Assembly (NCBI GenBank): GCA_021809565.1
Contig: JAJZKG010000003.1
Span: forward strand, 17,617-81,616
From: a bacterium
GTDB taxonomy: Bacteria > Patescibacteria > Dojkabacteria > JAKAPS01 > JAJZLI01
Length of the DNA: 64,000 bases
Direction: 5' to 3'
In this document: positions 23,742-34,798 of the stretch, one piece after another
How the letters are laid out: every line of letters starts with the position of its first letter
How positions within the stretch are numbered: position 1 is the stretch's first letter
The notes under the pieces: generated by a model
The model's database searches: none
Told to the model about the DNA's origin: nothing
What the model saw: only the letters and a program-made list of their open reading frames with translations
Program-made: the position numbers and the translations under genes

Positions 23742-26720
23742 ATGATAGAAAAATTGGTTTCATATTCATTAAAAAATAGAACTTTAATATTTGTGATATT
23801 AATTTTTTTAGTATTATTTGGCATATATTCATATGTAGTAGCTGATAGGGAAGTGTTCCCTAATGTAGATTTATCAACTTTAATAATACAATCTAATTAT
23901 CCTAGCGCAAATGCAAAAGAAGTGTATACAAATATAACTGAGCCCATTTATAATGCAATAAAATCTACCTCAGGCATAAAAGATATACAGGAAAATGCTA
24001 ATAATGGTTATACTACAATAATTGTTACCTCCCATTATGGAGTGAATCTTAGTCAATTAGAACAAAGTATTAACCAAGATATTCAGTCAGTTAAATTACC
24101 TCAACAAGCAAGTACACCAAGTGTATCACAGTTTAATTTTTCTGATATTCCTATACTAGAATTATCATTTTCTGGAAAAAATAGGGATAATTTTGTAAAA
24201 AATACCATAGTTCCATACATAAATACAGTTTCCGGAGTAAGCAGCGTTTCTTATTATGGGAATCAAACTCAAGAGTTTAAAATAAATTTAAACTACAACA
24301 AATTAATTGAGTATAATATTTCAGCATCGACAGTAGAGAATATTATCAAATCATATAATATAAATTCTCCTATTGGATCAGTTATTTCTAAGAATATAAC
24401 AGAGCCTGTGACAGTATATTCTAATGTGGCTAATATTCATGCTCTTAATAATGCAATAATATCTCATTATAACGGGCAAATCATTAAACTTAAAGATATT
24501 GCCACATTAAATATTGTAAGCGTTTATAATAATCAAATAGTTGAAACAAATGGACAAAAGTCTGACTTAGTGGATGTGTTAGGACAGCAAAACATAAATA
24601 CTACCCAAGTAATCAGTACAATTCTAAATAAAATAAAACAAATTAATCCTAAAGGTATAAAATACCAAATACTAAGTAATGATACATCCACAATTAATTC
24701 TACTATTAATGGAATATCTAAAGAAACACTACTAGGAATTATACTTGCCATATTTGTGATATTTATATTTCTAAAAAGTGGAAATATTACTCTCATAGCA
24801 TCATTATCCATTCCAATATCAATATTCTTCACATTAACTCTAATGAATGTACAAAATATAACATTTAATATAATGTCACTCTCTGGATTATCTGTAGCAC
24901 TTGGAAGAATTTTTGATGATAGTATTGTTGTTATTGAAACTATATTCAGACATATATCAGAAGATGTAATAAAAGATGAAAAATTACTTATAAATTCTGT
25001 AAAAGAAGTTGGTGGAGCTATAACTTCATCCACTCTAACTACAATAGGAGTGTTTTTGCCAATAGCATTTGTAGGAGGAATTACATCATCATTTTTTGTT
25101 CCATTTGCATTCACAGCATCATCTGCACTTCTAGCATCACTTTTTACTGCAATAATAGTCATCCCTATATTTAGTGCCATATTTTTATTGCGTAAAAATG
25201 TTAAATTGAAGAAAAAAGAGTTTTTTCTAATAAAATATTATGAGAGATTAATAAATCTATCACTAGATCATAAAATACTTACAATACTAATAACATTAAT
25301 TTTAATAGTATCCTCTCTGCTTTTAATACCATTTATAAAAACTGGGTTTATCCCATCTCCTACACAACCAAGTGCAATTGTTTCAGGTTCTATTAAGGCT
25401 GGATCCTCAAAAACAGAGACATATAATATGGCATTGAAACTAGTAAATTATATAAAGACAGTAAATAATGTATCCATATATAGTGTTTCAATAGGATTAT
25501 TAGGCAATAGAGGAGTTACATTAAATACTGCACCACAGAATAATAAATTCCAAATATTTGTGAATTTTAAAAACAATCATAATATTAATAATGAAATATC
25601 TAATATAGAAAATTTTGCAAATAAAATTCATGGACTGAAAAGTCAGGTAAATCTATTGTCTGCAGTTGGGAATTTAAACTCTGTAGCACTCTCCATAAAC
25701 TCAAACAATCAAAATAATTTATATAAAGCTAATAATTATCTCCTTAATAAATTAAAAGGTATAGGAGGAATAAGCAATATATCTTCAAACTTATCTCAGA
25801 ATACGTATCAAAAGCAAATAGCATTAAATAATAATTTAATGTCTCAAAACTTTCTATCTTCTATACAAGTCCTATCTCAAATATCCCCATATTTTACTCC
25901 AGTAGAAATTCAGAACTACAATATAAACGGATCTTTATATAATACATATATATACGTAAACAATCTTCCTAACATATCAAATATATACATCAATAATTCT
26001 ATTGGAGATAAAATACCTTTATCTAAAATTGCTATAGTAGAAAATAAAAAATATAGTTCAAATATTACATATGAAAATGGAAGTAGAGCTTCCGTTATTA
26101 ATGCATTAATAACTGCAAAAAATACACAGAAAGTGAACTCTAATATAACAAAGTATATTAATAAAGCACAAAGTAAATATAATGTTACTATAAAAAATCA
26201 AGGATCTTCATCTGAACAAGCATCTTCATTTAATTCTCTTTTTGAAGCAATGGGAATATCAGTGTTCATAGTCCTTGTTATAATGATAGCAACTTTTTCA
26301 TCTATTATAGAACCTATTGCAATTCTTTTTTCCCTACCTGTAACCATAATAGGAGTTCTAGTTGCACTATTCATAACAGATTCAACACTAGACCTACCAT
26401 CATTAATAGGTATGCTGATGCTTATTGGTATTGTTGTAACAAATGCAATAGTTCTACTAACTAAGATTAAACAGAATATTATAAAAGGAGATAGTATTAG
26501 ACAAGCTATAATTGAAGGAGGAAAAGTAAGACTAAGACCAATACTAATGACTGCTATAACAACTATATTTGCCCTTCTTCCATTAGCACTGTTCTCTTCA
26601 ACATCTACTCTAATAGGTAAATCGCTAGCCATAACAGTTATAGGTGGTCTCTTTACATCTACCTTTTTAACTCTATTCATAGTCCCAGTTATTTATTCAA
26701 TATTAAAAAGATCTAAATAA
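23742..26720 (+). CDS. RND family efflux transporter (AcrB/SwrC-like)
   Basis: A 992-residue permease with the two-fold RND layout: TM1 (about 9-30), a large outer loop, TM2-6 (about 330-480), a short linker, TM7, a second outer loop, then TM8-12 (about 840-990). The proton-relay Asp pair of TM4 is kept as D392-D393 (GRIFDDSIVV), and GGxxRLRPILMTA near the C-terminus is a family mark. No membrane-fusion protein or outer-membrane channel is nearby, so it resembles the stand-alone SwrC type of one-membrane bacteria. The TTG at 23721 is possible, but the family start favours the ATG at 23742. Confidence 0.92.
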   Translation: MIEKLVSYSLKNRTLIFVILIFLVLFGIYSYVVADREVFPNVDLSTLIIQSNYPSANAKEVYTNITEPIYNAIKSTSGIKDIQENANNGYTTIIVTSHYGVNLSQLEQSINQDIQSVKLPQQASTPSVSQFNFSDIPILELSFSGKNRDNFVKNTIVPYINTVSGVSSVSYYGNQTQEFKINLNYNKLIEYNISASTVENIIKSYNINSPIGSVISKNITEPVTVYSNVANIHALNNAIISHYNGQIIKLKDIATLNIVSVYNNQIVETNGQKSDLVDVLGQQNINTTQVISTILNKIKQINPKGIKYQILSNDTSTINSTINGISKETLLGIILAIFVIFIFLKSGNITLIASLSIPISIFFTLTLMNVQNITFNIMSLSGLSVALGRIFDDSIVVIETIFRHISEDVIKDEKLLINSVKEVGGAITSSTLTTIGVFLPIAFVGGITSSFFVPFAFTASSALLASLFTAIIVIPIFSAIFLLRKNVKLKKKEFFLIKYYERLINLSLDHKILTILITLILIVSSLLLIPFIKTGFIPSPTQPSAIVSGSIKAGSSKTETYNMALKLVNYIKTVNNVSIYSVSIGLLGNRGVTLNTAPQNNKFQIFVNFKNNHNINNEISNIENFANKIHGLKSQVNLLSAVGNLNSVALSINSNNQNNLYKANNYLLNKLKGIGGISNISSNLSQNTYQKQIALNNNLMSQNFLSSIQVLSQISPYFTPVEIQNYNINGSLYNTYIYVNNLPNISNIYINNSIGDKIPLSKIAIVENKKYSSNITYENGSRASVINALITAKNTQKVNSNITKYINKAQSKYNVTIKNQGSSSEQASSFNSLFEAMGISVFIVLVIMIATFSSIIEPIAILFSLPVTIIGVLVALFITDSTLDLPSLIGMLMLIGIVVTNAIVLLTKIKQNIIKGDSIRQAIIEGGKVRLRPILMTAITTIFALLPLALFSSTSTLIGKSLAITVIGGLFTSTFLTLFIVPVIYSILKRSK

Positions 26721-26766
26721 GTATTTTAGCTATTACAAATAGTACATACTATTGATTTTAAGTTAA

Positions 26767-28062
<1,296 letters not shown>

Positions 28063-28072
28063 TGTTTTCAAG

Positions 28073-28543
28073 ATGGAGAATTTAGATTTTTATAAAGATG
28101 TTGCTCCCCATTCGGATCTTGACCCTACACAGCAAACTTTACACCAATTATATGAAGTTATTGATAGTATAACTATATCAGGAATAACCTTTGATGGTGT
28201 ACATAGTTATTTACTAGAAGGAGTTAAAGGCAGATTGATCTTAATAGAGAGGAACGTAATACAGATATCTCAAAGAACATATGATAATGATAATGTACCG
28301 CTAGTATCTATACTAGTTATACGAGATAACATAGTAAACTGTGAATATCAATTGAAAAAAAATGATGGAGTATTATCTATCGAACGATATTCTACGTTAT
28401 ATCCATTAAAAAGTAATGATCCTGCAATACCTGATCCTCTAAAATTAGAACGTTTTTTAGGTATTACCAGAACAACAGAACTAGAAATACAAACACTTAT
28501 AGGAGTTTTCAGTAGAGCCAAAACATTTGAACATTATCAATAA
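28073..28543 (+). CDS. Hypothetical soluble protein
   Basis: A 156-residue protein that I do not recognise. It is soluble, without a signal peptide or membrane helix, acidic at the start, and appears alpha/beta with several short strands (GRLILIERNVIQIS, VSILVIRDNIV). It starts 10 nt after purA and carries its own TATAAT (28058-28063) inside the end of purA, so it may have a near-leaderless transcript. Its end overlaps the convergent neighbour by 7 nt. Confidence 0.65.
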   Translation: MENLDFYKDVAPHSDLDPTQQTLHQLYEVIDSITISGITFDGVHSYLLEGVKGRLILIERNVIQISQRTYDNDNVPLVSILVIRDNIVNCEYQLKKNDGVLSIERYSTLYPLKSNDPAIPDPLKLERFLGITRTTELEIQTLIGVFSRAKTFEHYQ

Positions 28544-28851
28544 GAGTAACTACTTGAAGATGATGATGATGATGGTGAAGGTGTAGGTGTAGATGACGAA
28601 GGTGTAGATGATGGAGTTGTAGAATAAGAACTTCCACTACTCTTAGTATTTACTGAACCACTACCAGAAGAATATCCAGTTGTAGGAGCCTTACCAGTTG
28701 CTGGAGCAACCGACCCAGTCCAAACTTGAGATCCGCTAACATGCAAATTTGGGTATACTAGATACCATGCAAACCAACCAATGACTCCCCCTATAATCAA
28801 TGAAATTACAACTAAAAATATTTTTGATGATACAATTTTAGTAACTTCCAT
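28537..28851 (-). CDS. Small membrane-anchored protein with Ser-rich outer tail
   Basis: A 104-residue protein: one membrane helix (about 11-33), a short region with W-F-A-W-Y-L, then a Gly/Ser/Thr/Pro tail that ends in a near-pure Ser stretch. The topology suggests a short cytoplasmic start and an outer, probably disordered tail. It resembles other small Ser/Thr-rich anchored proteins in this window. No domain is recognisable. Confidence 0.65.
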   Translation of the reverse strand: MEVTKIVSSKIFLVVISLIIGGVIGWFAWYLVYPNLHVSGSQVWTGSVAPATGKAPTTGYSSGSGSVNTKSSGSSYSTTPSSTPSSSTPTPSPSSSSSSSSYSY

Positions 28852-28998
28852 GTATTTATACTAACATTATATATACTTAATTACAATAAACATTAATTAT
28901 TAAAATTTCATTAATGTTTTCTAAATATACATATAAGCATAATTATGGTACAATGAAGAATATTGACTAATAGTAGATATTGAAGGTCAGACATTAGA

Positions 28999-29030
28999 TT
29001 AAGATCATTGGATCAAAATCCTTGAAATCC
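28999..29030. repeat. GATC-rich fragment in the helicase leader
   Basis: Contains GGATCAAAATCC (29010-29021), identical to 12 bases of the insert in the cysteine desulfurase gene, and a preceding GATCATTGGATC. It lies about 60 nt upstream of the RNA helicase start. Confidence 0.45.
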
Positions 29031-29079
29031 TACCCCAAAAATTCTATTCTTTTTCATAGATAATTTATAGTTTAAAATT

Positions 29080-30489
29080 ATGCAAACAAGGTTGTATATA
29101 GCTAATTTGCCTTTTTCTTTTAATAGAGATGACATGACTCGCCTATTTTCTAAATATGGGAAGATCGTAGATGTTTATGTACCTGAGAAAAAAGGATTTG
29201 GCTTTTTAGAAATGTCTAATTCTAATGAAGCTTTAAATGTAATTAATAATGTTGATAAAAGAATGATTGAAGGTAGAAAACTATCAGTAGTATTTGCACA
29301 AAAAAGGGCTGAAAGAACTTATACTAATAACAATAATAAAAATTATGATACTAAACCATCCTTTAGAAAAAATAAGATAGATTCAAAAAAAATAGATATT
29401 TCATTATTCGTTAAAGAATCATCTTTGAATAATGCATCTGAATATGTATCTCAAAATAAATTTACTGATTTTAAAATCAGTAATGAAATAAAAAGTATAA
29501 TAGAGAAAAGAGGTTTTATATCCCCTACTGTTATACAAGATAAGACAATTCCAGAAATAATAAGAGGTCGTGATGTAATTGGAATTGCTGATACAGGAAC
29601 AGGTAAAACTGCTGCATTTCTGATACCACTTATAGATAAAATAATAAAAGATAATGCACAAAAGGTATTAATTATAGCCCCTACAAGAGAATTAGCATCA
29701 CAAATAAGAGATGAGCTTTTTCAATTCTCTAAAGGGTTACCTATAAGATCAGCCCTACTCATTGGAGGGAGTTCTATGTACCAACAAATAAACAATCTAA
29801 AAAACAATCCTAATTTTATTATTGGAACTCCAGGTAGAATTAAAGATTTAACCTCTAAGCACTATGTACCACTAAAGGATATAAATAATGTTGTTTTAGA
29901 TGAAGTTGACAGAATGCTTGATATGGGGTTTATAGAAGATATTCAAAATATATTTTCATTCCTTCCTTTATCAAGACAATCATTATTTTTTTCTGCAACA
30001 GTACCACCTAAAGTTAAAACTTTAGCAGTAAAGCTTTTGAAAGACCCTATTATAGTTACTGTAGAGCCTAAAGATTCCTACAATAATATAACACAGAATA
30101 TCGTAAAATATAGAGATACTTCTGAAAAAATAGAATTACTACACAACCTATTAATAAAAGATGAATATAAGAAGGTCCTTATATTCAACAGGACGAAGAG
30201 AGATGTTGATAATCTCGCAAAAGAATTATTGAAGAGAGGTTTCAAAGTAGAGTCGATACATGGAGATAAAATGCAGTCAAGAAGACAAAGAGCTATAGAT
30301 AATTTTAAGAATAATGTAAATAATATCCTTGTAGCTACTGATGTTGCAGCAAGAGGTTTAGATATAAGTGATATATCACATGTGATAAATTATGAGATAC
30401 CATCAACTTATGAAGATTACCTCCATAGAATAGGCAGAACTGGAAGAGCAAATAAACAAGGTTCTTCTATAACATTTGTTAAAATATAA
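29080..30489 (+). CDS. RRM-fused DEAD-box-type RNA helicase with DEVD motif
   Basis: A 469-residue fusion. Residues 1-75 form an RNA-recognition motif (RNP2 LYIANL, RNP1 KKGFGFLEM), then a basic linker (76-128) and a helicase core: Q motif near 130-153, Walker A ADTGTGKT (170-177), PTRELA, GG, TPGR, motif II DEVD (274-277), SAT, ARGLD and HRIGRTGRA. Bacterial DEAD-box proteins normally carry RNA-binding parts at the C-terminus; here the RRM is first and the protein ends right after the core. The DEAD-to-DEVD change keeps the metal-binding residues. It probably unwinds structured RNA in the cold or during ribosome assembly. Confidence 0.9.
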   Translation: MQTRLYIANLPFSFNRDDMTRLFSKYGKIVDVYVPEKKGFGFLEMSNSNEALNVINNVDKRMIEGRKLSVVFAQKRAERTYTNNNNKNYDTKPSFRKNKIDSKKIDISLFVKESSLNNASEYVSQNKFTDFKISNEIKSIIEKRGFISPTVIQDKTIPEIIRGRDVIGIADTGTGKTAAFLIPLIDKIIKDNAQKVLIIAPTRELASQIRDELFQFSKGLPIRSALLIGGSSMYQQINNLKNNPNFIIGTPGRIKDLTSKHYVPLKDINNVVLDEVDRMLDMGFIEDIQNIFSFLPLSRQSLFFSATVPPKVKTLAVKLLKDPIIVTVEPKDSYNNITQNIVKYRDTSEKIELLHNLLIKDEYKKVLIFNRTKRDVDNLAKELLKRGFKVESIHGDKMQSRRQRAIDNFKNNVNNILVATDVAARGLDISDISHVINYEIPSTYEDYLHRIGRTGRANKQGSSITFVKI

Positions 30490-30507
30490 ATATTAGTAAT
30501 AATATTG

Positions 30508-30513
30508 TATAAT
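30508..30513 (+). promoter_or_regulatory. -10 box of the 113-aa orphan gene, leaderless
   Basis: TATAAT followed after 5 nt by the ATG at 30519, just downstream of the helicase stop codon. The gene therefore probably has its own leaderless transcript. Confidence 0.6.
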
Positions 30514-30518
30514 CAGGT

Positions 30519-30860
30519 ATGGAGACAAATTCTCACATACCAGCACAAGAAACATTAGGAAATGTAACTCTAGAAATGCTGGGATGTATACGAGAGCATA
30601 TGGAATCCAGAGTGTCTCAACAAAATCTTAATTTACATATATTTGTTAAACATACAACAGGCGTCATTAGCGTATTCAAGATTACAAGAGAAACAAAAAT
30701 AGAAGCTGATAGAAAAACACTTCTACTCCACCAAGGAAGATTAAAAGTAGTAATTCCATATGAAGAAATGGATGAAGTCTCTGTATCTCCTAACAATGAC
30801 ATAGATAATCAAACTGGGCTACCTGCGAAAGACACTACAATATTTCACTATAAAAAATAA
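30519..30860 (+). CDS. Hypothetical soluble protein
   Basis: A 113-residue protein with no recognised family, signal peptide or membrane helix. It contains two helix-forming segments and a mixed strand region (LNLHIFVKHTTGVISVFKI). It sits between the RNA helicase and the t6A enzyme gene, so a link to RNA metabolism is possible but unsupported. Its reading frame is closed by TAA and it has its own leaderless promoter. Confidence 0.6.
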   Translation: METNSHIPAQETLGNVTLEMLGCIREHMESRVSQQNLNLHIFVKHTTGVISVFKITRETKIEADRKTLLLHQGRLKVVIPYEEMDEVSVSPNNDIDNQTGLPAKDTTIFHYKK

Positions 30861-30867
30861 TCACTTT

Positions 30868-30879
30868 ATCTAGATCCAA
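30868..30879. repeat. ATCTAGATCCAA copy
   Basis: A 12-mer identical to 15199-15210 in the cysteine desulfurase insert, here in an intergenic region after the 113-aa orphan gene. It is one of four dispersed GATC-rich sites that share 12-mers. Confidence 0.35.
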
Positions 30880-30975
30880 AAAAAATTGATAAGTCAGATG
30901 ATTAATTTTATTATTATAATATTAAATATTTATGAAAAATAAAATCTTATATATTAGAATACAAAATACTACAAT

Positions 30976-31608
30976 ATGAAAATATTTAAGGTTGAGAATA
31001 TAAATTCAAAATTTAAAAATAAAGAATTAGAAGAAATTGTCGATACTATAAAGAGAGATGGAATAATAATATATCCCACAGATACTGCTTATGCTATAGG
31101 TGTTAATGCAGAATCTGATATAGCAACAGAAAAACTTTTAATATATAAAGGTCAAAGAAAAAATAAAGCTTTATCTATTTGTGTAGCTAATATTACAATG
31201 ATAAAGAAATATGCAAAAATTAATACTGTTGCTAATAATTTAATCAAAAAATATTTACCTGGACAAATTAGTATTGTTTTAGAACAAAATAGTCATAATC
31301 CTCTATCTAAGAATATTTCAAAAGATAAAAGTGTATCAATAAGAATACCTGATAATGCTATATCGAAAACTATATCATCAAAACTAGGATTAGCTATCAC
31401 GGCTTCTTCTGCAAACATTTCAGATTACCCTACTCCATTTTCTATTAATCAATTATTAAAAGATACCCCTCAAAAAAAAATTAATATGATAGATATAATA
31501 ATAGATGCAGGAGAAATAAAATCTAATGGAGTCTCTACAATAGTAGATTGTCAGAATAGAATGCCTAATATACTACGCCAAGGAATTATAGAAATAAGTG
31601 AATTTTAA
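30976..31608 (+). CDS. tsaC: Threonylcarbamoyl-AMP synthase (YrdC/Sua5 family)
   Basis: It makes threonylcarbamoyl-AMP for the t6A37 modification of ANN-decoding tRNAs. The 210-residue protein is a single YrdC domain: IIIYPTDTAYAIGVNA, the K-x-R-x-x-K-A-L-S-I-C substrate motif, YLPGQISIVLE and SVSIRIPDN, with ASSANISDYPTP closing the site. The long C-terminal Sua5 domain is absent. The partner genes tsaB, tsaD and tsaE are not in the window. It converges with a minus-strand membrane protein gene with a 4-nt overlap. Confidence 0.92.
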   Translation: MKIFKVENINSKFKNKELEEIVDTIKRDGIIIYPTDTAYAIGVNAESDIATEKLLIYKGQRKNKALSICVANITMIKKYAKINTVANNLIKKYLPGQISIVLEQNSHNPLSKNISKDKSVSIRIPDNAISKTISSKLGLAITASSANISDYPTPFSINQLLKDTPQKKINMIDIIIDAGEIKSNGVSTIVDCQNRMPNILRQGIIEISEF

Positions 31609-32303
31609 ACCAATAATACTCCTATTAAAAAAAGTAACCACCCTACAAGCATACTAGGCCAAAACAATGATGCAACAAATAATCTTGCAACTGTACTTGC
31701 TGAAGCTAATGCTAGTGATGATAAACCTATTATCAAAATCCCAAAAAATCTTTGATTATATAGTTTGTTTACAATAGCCTTATAAACATAATATAGAGAA
31801 ACTCCTATAAGTTCGATACTTCCTATTGTGTTCAGAATCACCAGAGGAATTAACCATAATCCTATTTTTAAAACACCACTTCCATTTGGAGCTGCATTAT
31901 TTTTATGACCTTCAAAATAGAGTATTAATTGGTGTAGACCAACTCTTGATATAGATGAGAAGAATAATAAGATCAGAAGTATAATAGCAAGAGTAACAGT
32001 AGAATAAAGCATTGTTTTTCTGAATTTCTCTTTTTTTTGTAGATATATTGAACCTAAACCTAAAGTTGCTGGAGTCAAACCTCCTCCAAGTAAATAATAG
32101 ATATAAAATGGTATTGTACTATGACTTATAAGAAAAATATAGAAAGAGAATGCTGCAATAGCACCAAATAGAAGTCCTATAGACCAAAACAGTAATGAAG
32201 TTCTTACAGGAGAAGATTTTCTCAGTAAAAATTTCTTGAATACCACAAGAAACATAACAAGTATTATTACACTTACTACCAAAACATTTATATACATATT
32301 CAA
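31605..32303 (-). CDS. Polytopic membrane protein, unknown
   Basis: A 232-residue membrane protein with about seven hydrophobic helices (roughly 5-24, 37-58, 66-86, 98-117, 145-170, 186-205, 210-230) and few charged residues. No transporter or enzyme motif is visible. It lies alone on the minus strand between plus-strand genes and its end overlaps tsaC by 4 nt. Confidence 0.65.
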   Translation of the reverse strand: MNMYINVLVVSVIILVMFLVVFKKFLLRKSSPVRTSLLFWSIGLLFGAIAAFSFYIFLISHSTIPFYIYYLLGGGLTPATLGLGSIYLQKKEKFRKTMLYSTVTLAIILLILLFFSSISRVGLHQLILYFEGHKNNAAPNGSGVLKIGLWLIPLVILNTIGSIELIGVSLYYVYKAIVNKLYNQRFFGILIIGLSSLALASASTVARLFVASLFWPSMLVGWLLFLIGVLLV

Positions 32304-32369
32304 AAATTTTCTTTATTTTTCTATATAAAGTTAATGTGCTAGAATATAATTACACTCATTATAGATATT

Positions 32370-32654
32370 ATGGATGAAAAAACAAGAGAAAATATAAATT
32401 TAGACAAAGAAACTAAAAAAGCTCTGAATGCACTGGTATCAGCAATAAATAATGTATATTTGGATAAGAAAAAACTTATAATAAGAAGCTTTATATCTGG
32501 AATAGCCTATGGACTAGGTGTAACACTTGGTCTAGCAATAGTATTTGTAATAATTACAGCTATACTTGAGTACATTATTAAAGTACCTATACTGGGAACA
32601 TATATTTACCCTATAGCTTCACATTTACACCAGATAAAAATTAACAAACCATAA
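32370..32654 (+). CDS. DUF5665-type small membrane protein
   Basis: A 94-residue protein with an N-terminal amphipathic region, the sequence RSFISGIAYGLGVTLGLAIVFVIIT forming one Gly-rich membrane helix, and a short tail. This matches the R-S-F-x-x-G-x-x-x-G-L-G pattern of DUF5665 proteins, of unknown function. It precedes the glycerate kinase gene with no gap and may be cotranscribed. Its TATAAT (32345-32350) lies 19 nt upstream. Confidence 0.65.
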   Translation: MDEKTRENINLDKETKKALNALVSAINNVYLDKKKLIIRSFISGIAYGLGVTLGLAIVFVIITAILEYIIKVPILGTYIYPIASHLHQIKINKP

Positions 32655-33938
32655 ATGAGCAATATTATAAAAAATAATCAAAATTTAGCAAAAGGTCAAA
32701 ATAGAAAAGATATATTATCAATAATAGAAGCTGGTCTTAGCTCAATACAACCTGGGGAAGTACTTGATAGAAATGTATCCTTAAAAGATAATATTCTATC
32801 TATTAAAAATAAAAAATATGACATTTCACAATATAAGAGAATATATATTCTCGGTATAGGTAAGGGTTCTTCAGATATTGCAGAAATTCTGAACAATAGA
32901 TTGAATGGGTTGGTTACATCTGGAGATGTGATTGATCTTACTTTCAAAAAAATAAAAAATATAAAAGTGACAAAAGGAGAACATCCTCTACCTACACAAA
33001 CAAATTTAAATTTCACTAAAGAAGTAATAGAAAAATATAGTAAATTAAAAGATACTGATCTTGTAATTACAATAATATGTGGAGGTGGATCAGCATTATT
33101 TGAATATCCTAATAAAATATCTAGCGATTTACTAATAGACATAAGTAAAGTAATGCTAACGTCTGGAGTACCAATAGAACAGATGAATACAGTAAGAAAA
33201 CATCTATCAAAAGTAAAAGGAGGACAGTTAGCAGAGTTAATATATCCGGCAAAAATAATAAGTTTAATATTTTCTGACATACCAGGGAATGACCTATCTT
33301 TTATTGCATCAGGACCGACAGTAAAAGATAATACAACTATTTCTGATGCAAGTTCAATAATAAATAAATTTCATATCCAATCAAAGCTTAATATTGATTT
33401 GTCCTTTTTTGAAGAGACGCCAAAAGATAAAAAATATTTTGAAAATGTATCAAATATCCTAATGCTAAGTAACAAAACAGCACTAGATGCAATGGAAAGA
33501 GAAGCCATACATTTAGGATATAAGTGTAATATTTTATCAGATAGGATACAAATGGAAGCAAGAGAATTGGCAGAATATTTAATAAAAAAAACAGATAATA
33601 ATATGGTTCTACTCGGAGGAGGAGAAAGTGTAGTTACAGTACACGGTAATGGCAAGGGTGGGAGAAACCAGGAAGCATCACTTGCATCATACAAATATGT
33701 AGATAGTAATACTATATTTATATCAATAGGTACAGATGGTTGGGACAATTCAGATTTTGCAGGAGGCATAATGGACGATATAACAATAAAGAAAGCAAAT
33801 AAGTTAGGACTTATTTTTGATGATTATATTAATAATGATGATAGTTATAATTTTTTCAAAAAGACTGGAGATGCAATTATAACAGGCAAACTTCCTTCCA
33901 ATGTATCTGATCTTATGATAGTATTAAAAAGAAGATGA
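32655..33938 (+). CDS. Glycerate 2-kinase (MOFRL family)
   Basis: A 427-residue enzyme that makes 2-phosphoglycerate from glycerate. It has the N-terminal DUF4147 domain (YILGIGKGSSDIAE, GEHPLPTQTN, ICGGGSALFEYP, NTVRKHLSKVKGGQLA, SDIPGNDLSFIASGPT) and the C-terminal MOFRL domain (LLGGGESVVTV, GKGGRNQEASLA, GTDGWDNS). Both are complete. It begins a plus-strand operon whose next genes overlap by 4, 1 and 8 nt: two transketolase halves and an FAD dehydrogenase. Together they suggest use of a C3 acid and sugar phosphates. Confidence 0.92.
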   Translation: MSNIIKNNQNLAKGQNRKDILSIIEAGLSSIQPGEVLDRNVSLKDNILSIKNKKYDISQYKRIYILGIGKGSSDIAEILNNRLNGLVTSGDVIDLTFKKIKNIKVTKGEHPLPTQTNLNFTKEVIEKYSKLKDTDLVITIICGGGSALFEYPNKISSDLLIDISKVMLTSGVPIEQMNTVRKHLSKVKGGQLAELIYPAKIISLIFSDIPGNDLSFIASGPTVKDNTTISDASSIINKFHIQSKLNIDLSFFEETPKDKKYFENVSNILMLSNKTALDAMEREAIHLGYKCNILSDRIQMEARELAEYLIKKTDNNMVLLGGGESVVTVHGNGKGGRNQEASLASYKYVDSNTIFISIGTDGWDNSDFAGGIMDDITIKKANKLGLIFDDYINNDDSYNFFKKTGDAIITGKLPSNVSDLMIVLKRR

Positions 33939-34798
33939 TAGAACAAATAGATAGCGACCAAATAAGAATCCTTAATGAGAAAGCAAATAAAATAAGAGAA
34001 CTTATTATAGAGATGTTACTTACAGCAAAATCAGGACATTCTGCAGGATCTCTAGGTATGGCAGATATATTTGCAGCATTTTACTTCTATATACTAAACC
34101 AGGATCCAAAGAATCCTGATATGAAAAATAGAGATAGACTAATACTCTCTAATGGTCATATATGTCCAGTTAGGTACGCTGCAATGGCACTAAGAGGTTA
34201 CTTTGATATATCGGAACTACAAACCCTAAGAAAAATCGATTCTAGGCTACAGGGGCACCCACATAGAACATCTCTCCCTGGAGTGGAAACATCATCTGGT
34301 CCTTTAGGTGAAGGCTTATCCCAGGCAATAGGAATAGCATTAGCAGCTAGAATAGATAATGAAAAATATCAAGTTTACACAGTTGCATCTGATGGCGAAC
34401 ATCAAGAAGGTAATATTTGGGAAGCAGCTATGTTTGCAGGAAAAATGAAATTAAATAATCTTACATTAGTTATAGACAGAAATAATATACAAATTGATGG
34501 ATTTACTGAAGACATAATGCCACTTGAACCAATGATTGATAAGTACAAATCATTCAATTGGCATGTCATTGAAGTTGATGGGCATAATATAGAAGCTTTC
34601 ATAAATGCTATTAATGAGGCTAAATCTATATTTGAAAAACCTACTGTTATAATTGCTCATACCATACCCGGGAAAGGGGTAGATTTTATGGAAAAAGATT
34701 ATCTATGGCATGGATCACCTCCAAATAAAGAACAAGCAAAGGAAGCTCTAAAGGAACTTCGTACTTTGGGAAATAAAATTACTAGTGAACATCAATAA
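33935..34798 (+). CDS. Transketolase, N-terminal (TPP-binding) subunit
   Basis: A 287-residue split subunit that binds thiamine diphosphate: KSGHSAGSLGMADIFAAFYF, SNGHICPVRYAAM, HPHRTSLPGVETSSGPLGEGLSQAIGIALA, the TPP motif SDGEHQEGNIWEA ending in NN, and the terminal HTIPGKGVDFMEKDYLWHG. Split transketolases pair with a C-terminal subunit, here the next gene, with a 1-nt stop/start overlap. The enzyme moves two-carbon units in the non-oxidative pentose phosphate pathway. Confidence 0.94.
   Translation: MIEQIDSDQIRILNEKANKIRELIIEMLLTAKSGHSAGSLGMADIFAAFYFYILNQDPKNPDMKNRDRLILSNGHICPVRYAAMALRGYFDISELQTLRKIDSRLQGHPHRTSLPGVETSSGPLGEGLSQAIGIALAARIDNEKYQVYTVASDGEHQEGNIWEAAMFAGKMKLNNLTLVIDRNNIQIDGFTEDIMPLEPMIDKYKSFNWHVIEVDGHNIEAFINAINEAKSIFEKPTVIIAHTIPGKGVDFMEKDYLWHGSPPNKEQAKEALKELRTLGNKITSEHQ

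Noticed and set aside
24533..25180. 215-codon open frame on the minus strand
   Set aside because: It is antisense to the RND transporter; the plus frame has clear family motifs, and the minus product has none.
32696..33280. 194-codon open frame on the minus strand
   Set aside because: Antisense shadow of the glycerate kinase gene.
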